Assembly (NCBI GenBank): GCA_050261515.1
Contig: JBLNDJ010000053.1
Location: 1-22,743 of the forward strand
DNA length: 22,743 nucleotides
Reading direction: 5' to 3'
DNA from: JBLNDJ01 sp050261515
GTDB taxonomy: Bacteria > Acidobacteriota > Terriglobia > Bryobacterales > Bryobacteraceae
In this document: positions 1 to 7,492 of the stretch, piece by piece
How positions within the stretch are numbered: position 1 is the first letter of the stretch
Layout of the letters: each line of letters starts with the position of its first letter
Position numbers and translations under genes: made by a program
The notes under the pieces: generated by a model
What the model saw: only the letters and a program-made list of their open reading frames with translations
Told to the model about the DNA's origin: nothing
Database searches by the model: none

Positions 1-2
1 TG

Positions 3-1208
3 GTCGGGTGGCTTGGCGACAAGCCGAAGCGGAAGTTCTTCACAGGCGATACGCAAGAAGAGGTCGTGGACAAGCTCCAGAAGGCGCGCCACGACCTCCG
101 TCTTGGAATCCTGAGCGAGGCCCCGGAGCGCCAGACCTTGGAGCAGTATTTGCGGTCGTGGCTCGCGGACGTGGCCACACCCCGCGTCCGGCCAGGAACG
201 CTGACCCATTACCGCATCATGATCGAGAAGCACATCGTGCCGATCGTTGGGAAGGTGCCTCTGGTGAAGCTCTCGCCGCAGCACGTCCAGATGCTCCTGA
301 GCGAGAATGCGAAGACGCTCAGCGCGAAGACGTGCCGCCACATCCGCACGTGCCTGCGCGTGGCGCTGGGCACCGCTGTCAAGTGGAATCTGATCCACCG
401 CAACGCCGCAGCGTTGAGCGATCCGCCTCCCTTGCCCGACCGTCACGTGCGATCCATGACGGAGGAGGAATTGGCAGCCTTCGAGAAGGCCGCACGCCAG
501 CATCCTTTCGAGGCGGTGTTCATCCTGGCCCTTGCAACCGGCGCCCGCAAGGGCGAACTGCTCGGCCTGAGGTGGCCACACGTGGATCTGGAGCGAAAGC
601 AGATAGAGATCGCTGAGCAGTTGCAGCGCATCTACAAGCCCGGACCGGCACCCGAGGACAAGGATGCGCCGAAAACGCAACTCGTTCTCACCGCACCCAA
701 GACCAAGAAGGGCTTCCGCACTGTCCTGCTTTGCGACGATGCCGTTCGGTCGCTGACCGCGCACAAGATGCGCCAGGAGGCGGATAAGCGTCTGGCCTCC
801 ACGCGTTGGCAGGACGGCGATTTCGTGTTCGCCAATCCCACCACCGGGACACCGCTCGATCCGCGCACCGTGATCAAGTACTTCTATCAGGTACGCAAGG
901 CGGCCGGCATCACCGGCCTCCGCTTTCACGATCTGCGCCACTCCTGCGCGTCTTTCCTCCTGGCGCACGGCGTCCCGGTGAAGATGGTCAGCGAGATGCT
1001 CGGCCACTCCTCCACCGCTTTCACGATGGACGTATATGGCCATGTCCTGCCCCGGATGCAGCAGCAGGCGGTCGCGGAGATGAACGCGATCTTCGAGGGT
1101 GCGCGGAAGGCGCAAAAGGAACGCGAGGAAAGAGAGAAAGCCGACCAGGGTGCTGCCGCCGGTGCTGCCACTGGCGAAAACGGGCAGATTTTAACCCTCG
1201 TCAATTAG
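3..1208 (+). CDS. Tyrosine recombinase/phage-type integrase, 5' end cut by the window
   Basis: Site-specific recombinase that would integrate and excise a mobile element. The reading frame is open to the left edge, with a basic N-terminal stretch (WLGDKPKRKFFTGDT) typical of the arm-binding domain of phage integrases, so the gene starts upstream and the GTG at 66 is probably not its start. A core-binding domain (TLEQYLRSWLAD... to ...HRNAAALSDPP) is followed by the catalytic domain. Visible catalytic motifs are ATGARKGELLGLRW (Arg I), TAPKTKKGFRTV (Lys), HDLRHSC (His-x-x-Arg) and LGHSSTAFTMDVYGHV (His and the nucleophile Tyr). The full catalytic set is present, so the enzyme looks intact. It ends with a charged, Ala-rich tail. 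The gene stops 32 nt from the 3' end of tRNA-fMet, which is the usual place for the integrase of a tRNA-targeting island. Family assignment is secure; the identity of the element is unknown. Confidence 0.93.
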   Translation, partial: VGWLGDKPKRKFFTGDTQEEVVDKLQKARHDLRLGILSEAPERQTLEQYLRSWLADVATPRVRPGTLTHYRIMIEKHIVPIVGKVPLVKLSPQHVQMLLSENAKTLSAKTCRHIRTCLRVALGTAVKWNLIHRNAAALSDPPPLPDRHVRSMTEEELAAFEKAARQHPFEAVFILALATGARKGELLGLRWPHVDLERKQIEIAEQLQRIYKPGPAPEDKDAPKTQLVLTAPKTKKGFRTVLLCDDAVRSLTAHKMRQEADKRLASTRWQDGDFVFANPTTGTPLDPRTVIKYFYQVRKAAGITGLRFHDLRHSCASFLLAHGVPVKMVSEMLGHSSTAFTMDVYGHVLPRMQQQAVAEMNAIFEGARKAQKEREEREKADQGAAAGAATGENGQILTLVN

Positions 1209-1240
1209 CCCGTATGTGTTTGTTTTTGCGGAGTTTGGGT

Positions 1241-1317
<77 letters not shown>

Positions 1318-1322
1318 TCAAC

Positions 1323-1351
1323 ATCCTAACGCATGGCCCGGTGGGGGTCAA
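1323..1351 (-). promoter_or_regulatory. Promoter of tRNA-fMet
   Basis: A -35 box TTGACC (1351-1346), a 17-nt spacer and a -10 box TAGGAT (1328-1323) point at the tRNA. Only 5 nt separate the -10 box from the mature 5' end at 1317, so transcription should begin at or one to two bases before the tRNA. Confidence 0.7.
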
Positions 1352-1425
1352 TATGTGGCGCGTGTTTTTAGGACCTGCTCTTCACGGCGCTTAAGCGGAA
1401 CGGGGTGCGGGCGGGGGCTGGTCCC

Positions 1426-1450
1426 GGCCGCGCGCGCCTGGAGCGCGGCC
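1426..1450 (-). terminator. GC-rich inverted repeat at the response-regulator stop
   Basis: A perfect 8-bp inverted repeat, GGCCGCGC (1426-1433) and GCGCGGCC (1443-1450), has a 9-nt loop and includes the last base of the TAG stop. No U-tract follows, so it is at best a transcript-end hairpin and not a classic intrinsic terminator. Confidence 0.35.
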
Positions 1451-2826
1451 TACGAATCCTGAGCCGCGTCTTTCGCGTTCTCCAGGCCCATCTGCGAGAG
1501 CCGGTAGCGCAGCGCGTTGCGTGTGAGCCCGAGCAGGCGGGCGGCCTGGCTTTTGTTGCCGCCGGCGCGGCGCAGCGCTTCGCGGATGATCGACTGCTCG
1601 TATTCATCGAGCGACATCCCCTCGGGCAGGAAGGCGTCGCCCGAGGCCTGCTGGCGCGCGCGCGGCGCGGTGTCGAGGCGGATATCGGCCGCGTCCAGGC
1701 GCGTGCCGGTCGAGAGCACCAGGCTGCGCTCGATCACATTTTCGAGCTCGCGCACGTTGCCTGGCCAGTGGTATCCGAGCAGCTTCTGAATGGCTTCCTC
1801 GGTGATGGATTCCACGCTGCTGCCGTTGGCCGCCGCAAGCTTCTTCACGAAGTGCTCGGCCAGGAACGGGATGTCCTCCGGCCGCTCGCGCAGAGGCGGG
1901 ATGTTGATGGGCACCACGTTCAGCCGGTAATAAAGGTCCTCGCGGAAGGTGCCCTGCTCGAGCGCGGCGCGCAGGTCCTGGTTCGTCGCGGCCACGATCC
2001 GCACGTCGATGTGCAGCGTCTTGTTGCTGCCCAGGCGCTCGAACTCGCGCTCCTGGAGCACGCGCAGCAGCTTCACCTGGATGGGCGCCGGCACGTCGCC
2101 GATCTCGTCCAGAAACGCCGTGCCGGTGTCGGCCTGCTCGAAACGGCCGGGCTTGGTGGTGTTCGCGCCGGTGAACGCGCCCTTCTCGTAGCCGAACAGC
2201 TCGCTTTCCATCAGGTTCTCGGGGAGCGCCGTGCAGTTGATCTTCACGAACGGCCGGCCGCGCCGCGGCGAGTGGTAATGAATGGCCCGCGCGATCAGGT
2301 CCTTGCCGACGCCGCTTTCGCCCGCAAGCAGCACAGTGGCCCGGGACGGCGCCACGCGCTCGATGGTGCCGAAGATTTCCTGCATCGCCTGGCTGCGCCC
2401 GATGATGTTGTCGAACTCGTACCTGCGGCCCAGCTCTTCACGCAGCTTGCGGTTCTCGTCTTCGAGCGCGCGGACGTTGAGCGCCTTGCGGATCACCGTC
2501 ACCATGTGGTCGAGCGAGAACGGTTTCGTAAGAAAGTCGGCCGCGCCGGCCTTCATCGCCTCGACCGCGGTTTCGACCGAGCCGAACGCGGTCATGATGA
2601 GGATCGGTGTGCGCGTGTTCTGGCGGCGGATGAGGCGGATCAGCTCGAGGCCGTCGATGCCGGGAAGGCGCAGGTCGGTGAGGACGAGGTCGGCGCGATC
2701 GACTAGCTTGAGGCCATCCTCGGCCGTCGCGGCCTGGTCAACATCGAAGTCGGCGGACCGCAGTTCGAGTTCGAGCACGCGCCGGAGCTTGTCTTCGTCT
2801 TCGACTATCAGAATTCTCGGTTTCAT
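1450..2826 (-). CDS. Sigma-54-dependent response regulator, NtrC/AtoC family
   Basis: Two-component output protein of 458 residues that, when phosphorylated, should activate RNA polymerase carrying sigma-54. The receiver domain covers about residues 1-115, with acidic pocket D10/E11, phospho-acceptor D51 (VLTDLRLPG), T79 and K101. The AAA+ domain runs from about 139 to 370, with Walker A GESGVGKD (169-176), the sigma-54 contact loop GAFTGA (216-221) and Walker B TAFLDEIGD. A Fis-type helix-turn-helix closes the protein (GGNKSQAARLLGLTRNALRYRL). All three domains are complete. The ATG at 2826 directly precedes the receiver domain, but no Shine-Dalgarno is visible. It lies 72 nt after the kinase gene on the same strand, so the two probably form one operon. 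Family is certain; targets are unknown, and a sigma-54-type promoter at 14472-14487 is a candidate. Confidence 0.95.
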   Translation of the reverse strand: MKPRILIVEDEDKLRRVLELELRSADFDVDQAATAEDGLKLVDRADLVLTDLRLPGIDGLELIRLIRRQNTRTPILIMTAFGSVETAVEAMKAGAADFLTKPFSLDHMVTVIRKALNVRALEDENRKLREELGRRYEFDNIIGRSQAMQEIFGTIERVAPSRATVLLAGESGVGKDLIARAIHYHSPRRGRPFVKINCTALPENLMESELFGYEKGAFTGANTTKPGRFEQADTGTAFLDEIGDVPAPIQVKLLRVLQEREFERLGSNKTLHIDVRIVAATNQDLRAALEQGTFREDLYYRLNVVPINIPPLRERPEDIPFLAEHFVKKLAAANGSSVESITEEAIQKLLGYHWPGNVRELENVIERSLVLSTGTRLDAADIRLDTAPRARQQASGDAFLPEGMSLDEYEQSIIREALRRAGGNKSQAARLLGLTRNALRYRLSQMGLENAKDAAQDS

Positions 2827-2898
2827 GCGAGTGTGGATTCAGCCCGGCCGCCGCTGCGACGGCGCCCTAGGGCGTCCTCTGCGTCCCCGCGGTGAGAT
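2827..2898. repeat. Kinase-regulator gap with palindrome and short direct repeat
   Basis: The 72-nt gap holds a perfect 12-bp palindrome CGCCCTAGGGCG (2863-2874) and a 9-nt-period direct repeat of GCGTCC (2872-2877, 2881-2886). It shares the TAGGGCG opening with the two-hairpin elements elsewhere in the window but lacks their hairpin arms and does not follow a stop codon in that orientation. I treat it as distinct. It could be an operator or the remnant of an intergenic repeat. Confidence 0.35.
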
Positions 2899-4125
2899 TC
2901 ATGTTTTTCCCACCGGCAAGAACACCCTGAAAACGCTCCCCTTCCCTTTTGTGCTGTCGACCGACATTTTACCGCCGTGCAGGTCCACCACCTTCGAGAC
3001 GATCGCGAGGCCGAGTCCCACTCCTTCCTTCTTTGTCGTGAAAAAGGGGTTGAAGATGCTCTCGATGTCCTGCGGCGCGATGCCGGCTCCGCGGTCGATC
3101 ACGGAGATCTCGGCGCTGCCGTCCACCATGCGCGTTTTCACTGTAATTTCGCCGCCCGAAGGGGTCGCCTGCGCGGCGTTCAGCAGCAGGTTGAAGACGA
3201 CGCGCTCGATCAGCTCGGGGTCGAAGGAGAACGGGGGCACGTCGGGCGAGTAGTTCCGGTAGACCGTGACTTTGTACGGCGGCCTGTGATGCTCGAGCTG
3301 CTGGATCGCCCGGTCGAGCACGGCGGTCAGCTCGGCGATGCGCGGCTCAAGCTGCAAGGGCCGCGCGAACTCGAGGAACCGCGTCACAAGGGAATTGGTG
3401 CGGTCCACTTCCGAAGAGATGAACCCGGCCAGCTCGCGCTCCAGTTCGCGCTCGTCAGGAACCTTTTTCAAAAGCATCTCGGCCGAGGCCCGAATGGTGC
3501 CGAGCGGATTCCGCAGCTCGTGCGCGAGGCCGGCCGAGAGCTGCCCCAACGCCGCGAGCCGCTCCGAGCGCCGCACCGCGGCTTCGGCTTCCTGCAAGCT
3601 CCGGTTCGCCTGCGCGAGCTGCTCGGCCGCTTCCTGCGCGCGCCGCGCGTCGAGCCGGTGCGCCTCCGCCAGCCGCTGCGCCAGATATCCGATGACCGCG
3701 AGGAAGACCAGCCGCAGGCTCAACTCCGCCGCCTGGCCGGGCAGCAGCTCGTAGCGCCGCCAGTCGATCGCGAGGTAAGTGAGGCACGAGAGAACCGTGA
3801 ACGTGACCGTCCCCTGCACGCCCAGAGTCGTCGCGGCCGAAACCACAGGCACGAGCAGAATCCAGAAGTAGCTGCTGTTCACGCCCCCCGTGCTGGCCAG
3901 AATCCCCTTGCAGAACGCCAGCTTCAACAGGTTCGCGGCCACGCTGCCCCGCGGCGTCTCAAAGGCGGGAACCTTGCGCTCGAGCACCTGCAAGATCGCC
4001 AGTCCGAATAGCAGCGCGATGAATCCGGGGCGGCGCACCGGTCCGGTCGCCGCCATCATGGCGAACAGCGCCAGCCATACCAGATCGTGCCTGCGAATCC
4101 ACTGACTCCAACGGGAGGGGGCCAC
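2899..4125 (-). CDS. Membrane sensor histidine kinase (NtrB/AtoS-like)
   Basis: Sensor partner of the downstream sigma-54 regulator. The N-terminal half has about five or six hydrophobic segments and no recognisable periplasmic, PAS or GAF domain, so it probably senses a membrane-linked cue. A helical linker (AEAHRLDARRAQEAAEQLAQ) leads to the HisKA domain with H-box GLAHELRNPLG (His about residue 202), then the ATPase domain with N-box NLLLNAAQA, G1 box DRGAGI and G2 box GVGLGLAI. All catalytic boxes are intact. I chose GTG at 4125, giving 408 residues, because a promoter-like pair (4181-4152) would start RNA near 4145. An upstream TTG at 4176 is also in frame but would sit inside that -35 box and leave only 4 bp to the rpsA start. 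The gene is head-to-head with rpsA. Confidence 0.9.
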   Translation of the reverse strand: MAPSRWSQWIRRHDLVWLALFAMMAATGPVRRPGFIALLFGLAILQVLERKVPAFETPRGSVAANLLKLAFCKGILASTGGVNSSYFWILLVPVVSAATTLGVQGTVTFTVLSCLTYLAIDWRRYELLPGQAAELSLRLVFLAVIGYLAQRLAEAHRLDARRAQEAAEQLAQANRSLQEAEAAVRRSERLAALGQLSAGLAHELRNPLGTIRASAEMLLKKVPDERELERELAGFISSEVDRTNSLVTRFLEFARPLQLEPRIAELTAVLDRAIQQLEHHRPPYKVTVYRNYSPDVPPFSFDPELIERVVFNLLLNAAQATPSGGEITVKTRMVDGSAEISVIDRGAGIAPQDIESIFNPFFTTKKEGVGLGLAIVSKVVDLHGGKMSVDSTKGKGSVFRVFLPVGKT

Positions 4126-4151
4126 CCAGCCATGGTAGCTCCGGATGTGCC

Positions 4152-4181
4152 AAAATATGGGTTCGCCGCAAAGCAATCCAA
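4152..4181 (-). promoter_or_regulatory. Possible promoter of the kinase-regulator operon
   Basis: TTGGAT (4181-4176) and TATTTT (4157-4152) are separated by 18 nt and would start transcription near 4145, about 20 nt before the chosen GTG start. The -35 box overlaps the rpsA start codon on the other strand. This is a by-eye match only. Confidence 0.35.
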
Positions 4182-5884
4182 TGAATTATCCAGATTCCAC
4201 CAGCAATCCCGAGGCGCGCACGCCCGCCACAGAGACGTCCTTCGGAGACATCCTCTCGCAGTTTGAGGAGTCGCAGCGCCATCATCCCGAGGGCAAGAGC
4301 GAGAGCCGCCAGGGCACGGTAGTCGCGGTATCCAGCGATACGGTCGTGGTCGATATCGGGTTCAAGACCGAAGGGGTCATCCCGCTGGACGAGTTCCGCG
4401 AAGGGGAGGGCGAACCCGAGGTCAAGAAGGGCGACACGGTCATCGTGTCGATCAAGGGCCGCAACTCCGAGGGCTACTACATGCTCTCGAAGATCAAGGT
4501 CGAGCGGCCGAAGGACTGGTCGGGGCTGGAGCGCGCCTTCGCCGAGAAGGCGGCCATCGCCGGAACGGTGACGGCGGCGGTGAAGGGCGGACTGAGCGTC
4601 GATGTCGGCGTTCGCGCGTTCATGCCCGCCTCGCGCAGCGGCGCCAGAACGCCCGCCGAGGTCGAGCAGCTCGTCGGCCAGGAAATCACCTGCCGGATCA
4701 TCAAGCTGGACACGGCCAAGGAAGACGTGGTCGTCGATCGCCGCTCGATCCTCGAAGAAGCCGAACAGCAGGCCCGCCGGCAGCGCTTCGAAGCTTTGCA
4801 GGAAGGCGAGACGGTCCACGCTACCGTCCGGAGCCTCACGGATTTCGGCGCGTTCCTCGACCTGGGCGGCATCGACGGCCTGCTGCATGTGGCCGACATC
4901 TCCTGGGGGCGCGTGGGCAAGCCCGCCGATGTGCTCAAGGTGGGCGACGAGCTGGATGTCAAGATCCTGAAAATCGACCGCTCCTCGCGGCGCATTTCGC
5001 TCGGTCTCAAGCAGATGACTCAGGACCCGTGGTCGCTCGCCGAAGAGAAGTACAAGACCGGCGACCGCATACACGGCAAGGTGACGCGCGTGGCCGAATT
5101 CGGAGCCTTCGTGGAACTCGAGCCGGGCATCGAAGGCCTGATCCGCATGGCCGACCTCACCTGGTCGCGCAAGGTGCACAAACCGTCGGACGTGGTGAAG
5201 CCGGGCGAGCTGGTCGATGCCGTCGTTCTGAACGTGAGCGGCGCCGACAAGCGCATCGGCCTCAGCCTGAAGCAGGCGCTCGGCGATCCGTGGGACGAAG
5301 CCACGAAGAAGTTCCCCGTGGGCAGCGTCGCCGAGGGGAAGATTGTGAGCCTCCAGAAGTTCGGCGCGTTCATGGAGCTGGCCGAGGGTGTGGAGGGGAT
5401 GATCCACGTCGGCGACATCACGAACGAAAAGCGCATCAACCATCCGCAGGACGTGCTCAAGCTGGGCGAGTTGGTGAAGGCGCAGGTGCTCGAGATCGAC
5501 CGCGACCGGCGCCGCATCCGCCTCGGCATCAAGCAGCTCCAGCCGACCAGCGCCGACGAGTACATCGCCGAGCACAAGGTCGGGGATGTGGTGAGCGGCC
5601 GTGTGGTCGATACGGCGAAGGGCAACGCGAAGGTGGAACTCGGCGAGGGTTTCCTGGCGACCTGCCCGCTGCCGAAGGAACAAAAGGCGAAGAAGCAGCC
5701 CGAGGCGGACGCCGCCCCTACGGACGTTTCGGCCCTTTCGGCAATGCTCGCCGCGCGTTGGAAGCAAGGCGCGGCAGCAACAACAGGCGGGGCCGAGCCG
5801 GTCCGCGCCGGACAGGTCCGGACCTTCCGCATTACCGCGCTCGACGCGGCGGCCAAGAAGGTCGAAATCGAGCTGGCGTCGTAG
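4181..5884 (+). CDS. rpsA: 30S ribosomal protein S1
   Basis: RNA-binding protein of the small ribosomal subunit that helps mRNAs bind, 567 residues from this start. Six S1/OB-fold units can be traced at about residues 42-106, 125-190, 209-278, 295-365, 381-453 and 467-566. Units 3, 4 and 5 carry the clear FGAF signature (DFGAFLDL, EFGAFVEL, KFGAFMEL). The first two are the divergent ribosome-docking type. The sixth is split by a linker rich in Lys, Ala and Pro (about 500-545) before a final strand VRTFRITALDAAAKKVEIEL. In-frame ATGs also exist at 4145 and 4157. I prefer 4181 because it leaves a promoter gap to the divergent kinase gene and gives a Solibacter-like N-terminus (MNYPDSTSNPE). None has a clear Shine-Dalgarno. 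A two-hairpin repeat begins at its stop codon. Confidence 0.93.
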   Translation: MNYPDSTSNPEARTPATETSFGDILSQFEESQRHHPEGKSESRQGTVVAVSSDTVVVDIGFKTEGVIPLDEFREGEGEPEVKKGDTVIVSIKGRNSEGYYMLSKIKVERPKDWSGLERAFAEKAAIAGTVTAAVKGGLSVDVGVRAFMPASRSGARTPAEVEQLVGQEITCRIIKLDTAKEDVVVDRRSILEEAEQQARRQRFEALQEGETVHATVRSLTDFGAFLDLGGIDGLLHVADISWGRVGKPADVLKVGDELDVKILKIDRSSRRISLGLKQMTQDPWSLAEEKYKTGDRIHGKVTRVAEFGAFVELEPGIEGLIRMADLTWSRKVHKPSDVVKPGELVDAVVLNVSGADKRIGLSLKQALGDPWDEATKKFPVGSVAEGKIVSLQKFGAFMELAEGVEGMIHVGDITNEKRINHPQDVLKLGELVKAQVLEIDRDRRRIRLGIKQLQPTSADEYIAEHKVGDVVSGRVVDTAKGNAKVELGEGFLATCPLPKEQKAKKQPEADAAPTDVSALSAMLAARWKQGAAATTGGAEPVRAGQVRTFRITALDAAAKKVEIELAS

Positions 5885-5922
5885 GGCGGACGTCTTCGTC
5901 CGCGGCCCGGGCCGGCGCGGCC
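5881..5922 (+). repeat. Two-hairpin intergenic element, copy A (after rpsA)
   Basis: Begins GTAGGGCGGAC, with its TAG being the rpsA stop. Hairpin 1 is GCGGACG (5886-5892), loop TCTT, CGTCCGC (5897-5903). A GC-rich second part can form GGCCG-GCG-CGGCC. A further GGGG/CCCC hairpin lies just beyond. There is no U-tract. It shares start sequence and architecture with copies at 17308, 20638 and 22736. Confidence 0.75.
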
Positions 5923-5993
5923 AGGGGATGAGCCCCGCGGCCCGTTACAATTTCGCTTACCTTTCGTCTACTTAGCAGGTGACGACAACGGCC

Positions 5994-6587
5994 ATGGACG
6001 ACGCCGTGCCGGCGGCCGTCGATGAGGCGGCGCTCATACGAGCGGCTCAAAAGGGCGATCAGACAGCCTTCGAGCGGCTGGTCCGCGTCTATGACCGGGG
6101 CGTGCTGCGCCTCGCGATGAACCTGCTGCGATCGCCTGAAGACGCCTATGACGTCTATCAGGAAGCGTTCCTGCGCGTCTACAGGAACCTAGACTCCTTC
6201 CGGTTCGACTGCTCCTTCGGAACCTGGCTCTACCGCATCGTCACCAACCTTTGCCTGGACTTTCTGCGGAAGCGCAAAATTCGCCGCGAGGAGCCGGGCG
6301 TGGTGGACACGGGGGATGGCCAGCGCGACCGCCTCGAAGTCGTCGCCGAACGGCGCGAGCTCGGCGATCCGCAACGCGCGCTGCTCAACCGGCAGCTTGG
6401 CGACCGGATCGAGACCGTGCTCGGCGGCCTGACCGCGAAGGAGCGCATGGTTTTCGAGCTGCGGCATTACCAGGGCATGCGGCTGCGGGCCATCGGCGAG
6501 GCGCTCGGCACCTCCGAGGAGGCCGCGAAAACGTGCCTGTTCCGCGCGACACAGAAGATGCGGGTCGCGCTTGGAGATTTCGTATGA
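5994..6587 (+). CDS. ECF-family RNA polymerase sigma factor (RpoE-like)
   Basis: Extracytoplasmic-function sigma factor of 197 residues that would redirect RNA polymerase to envelope-stress-type promoters. Region 2 spans about residues 26-94 (FERLVRVYDRGVLRLAMNLL, DVYQEAFLRVYRNLDSF, FGTWLYRIVTNLCLDFLRK). Region 4 spans about 140-192 (LTAKERMVFELRHYQGMRLRAIGEALGTSEEAAKTCLFRA). Length is normal for the family. I take ATG at 5994; a GTG at 5979 would add five residues. The stop overlaps the next gene by ATGA, and that gene encodes a zinc-finger membrane anti-sigma factor, which identifies its likely regulator. A GTC-containing motif (CGTCTA) about 25 nt upstream could be an ECF-type -10 for self-activation, but no convincing -35 accompanies it. 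Confidence 0.92.
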   Translation: MDDAVPAAVDEAALIRAAQKGDQTAFERLVRVYDRGVLRLAMNLLRSPEDAYDVYQEAFLRVYRNLDSFRFDCSFGTWLYRIVTNLCLDFLRKRKIRREEPGVVDTGDGQRDRLEVVAERRELGDPQRALLNRQLGDRIETVLGGLTAKERMVFELRHYQGMRLRAIGEALGTSEEAAKTCLFRATQKMRVALGDFV

Positions 6588-7492
6588 ACTGCGAGTCGGT
6601 GAAAAATCAGGCCGTCCTGTTTCTCTATGGCGAGCTGTCGCTCGAGCAGGAGCAGAGCTTTCAGGACCATCTCGAACAATGCCCCGCGTGCCGCGAGGCG
6701 TTCGAGGCGGAAAAGCGGCTGCACGAGTTGCTCGACGCGCGGGAGATCGAGCCCGATGCCGCGCTGCTCACGCGCTGCCGGCGCGATCTCGCGCGGCGCA
6801 TCGAATCGGCCGCGCCCCCGAAGGCCCCGGTTCGCAACTGGCTCGAGCGGTTCTTCGATCTGCGGCTGGCCGCGCTGGCGAGGCCCCTGGGGGCGCTCGC
6901 GCTGGTCGCGCTGGGATTCTTCGCCGCGCGGTGGACGAGCGGCCCGGCGCCGCTTCCGAAAGTGTCCGGCCGCTTTGAGCCGGTCGTAACGCGCGTGCGG
7001 TATCTCGATCCCGAACCTTCCGGGCAGGTGCGGCTTCTGGTCGAGGAAACCAGGCAGCGCACGCTTTCGGGCAGCGCCGGCGACGAGCAGATCCGCCGCC
7101 TGCTGCTGGCCGCCGCGCGGGAATCCTCCGATCCGGGCGTGCGCGCCGAATCGATGGATGTGCTGAACGACGGCCGTCCGACGGCCGAGTTGCGTCCCGT
7201 GCTGCTCTACGCGTTGCAGCACGATTCGAACCCCGGCGTGCGGCTGAAGGCGCTCGACGCGCTCAAGAATGAGTCGGGGGACCGCGATGTGCGCCGGGTC
7301 CTCTCGCAGGTCCTGCTGACTGACGACAATCCCGGCGTGCGCGCGCAGGCGATCGACCTGCTGGTGCAGCACAAAGAGGATGCGACGGTCGGGGTGCTCC
7401 AGAAACTCGTGCAAGAGGAGAAGAACAACTACGTGCGCCTGCGCTGCCAGCGGGCGCTCGAGGAAATGAACGCGTCCGTAGGTACATTCTGA
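6584..7492 (+). CDS. Membrane anti-sigma factor with zinc finger and external HEAT repeats
   Basis: Likely holds the ECF sigma factor inactive at the membrane; 302 residues. The N-terminus has the ZAS/zf-HC2 motif H29-x3-C33-x2-C36 (DHLEQCPAC), expected in the cytoplasm. One membrane helix lies at about 94-116. The C-terminal part, predicted outside the membrane, has four HEAT-like repeats with cores DPGVRAESMDVL (183), NPGVRLKALDAL (216), NPGVRAQAIDLL (249) and NNYVRLRCQRAL (281), a regular period of 32-33 residues. The start ATG at 6584 overlaps the sigma stop (ATGA), and the end overlaps the next start (TGATG), so coupled translation is likely. The external helical solenoid is a plausible sensing or protein-binding surface. 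The anti-sigma role is inferred from motif and gene order. Confidence 0.88.
   Translation: MNCESVKNQAVLFLYGELSLEQEQSFQDHLEQCPACREAFEAEKRLHELLDAREIEPDAALLTRCRRDLARRIESAAPPKAPVRNWLERFFDLRLAALARPLGALALVALGFFAARWTSGPAPLPKVSGRFEPVVTRVRYLDPEPSGQVRLLVEETRQRTLSGSAGDEQIRRLLLAAARESSDPGVRAESMDVLNDGRPTAELRPVLLYALQHDSNPGVRLKALDALKNESGDRDVRRVLSQVLLTDDNPGVRAQAIDLLVQHKEDATVGVLQKLVQEEKNNYVRLRCQRALEEMNASVGTF

Noticed and set aside
66..1208. Integrase starting at GTG 66
   Set aside because: In-frame sequence before 66 reads as a normal integrase arm-binding domain, so the gene is simply cut by the window edge.
1405..2706. Open frame on the plus strand opposite the response regulator
   Set aside because: A mirror frame of a well-defined NtrC-family gene with Arg/Ala/His-rich translation and no motif.
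4103..4137. ATG with a well-placed GGAG just upstream of the kinase, in another frame
   Set aside because: It opens only a short frame of roughly two dozen codons with no recognisable content; a leader peptide is possible but unsupported.
3959..5767. Long open frame of about 600 codons on the minus strand, antisense to rpsA
   Set aside because: It lies opposite a protein with clear S1 domains, reads as a low-complexity His/Leu/Arg/Asp-rich sequence with no family features, and is explained by high GC at third codon positions.
5882..5922. Copy A as an ordinary intrinsic terminator of rpsA
   Set aside because: There is no U-run after either hairpin, and the same element occurs inside the gcv operon, where transcription must continue.
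6251..6583. Upstream extension of the anti-sigma frame
   Set aside because: It overlaps the sigma factor out of frame; the ATGA junction and the zinc-finger N-terminus place the start at 6584.
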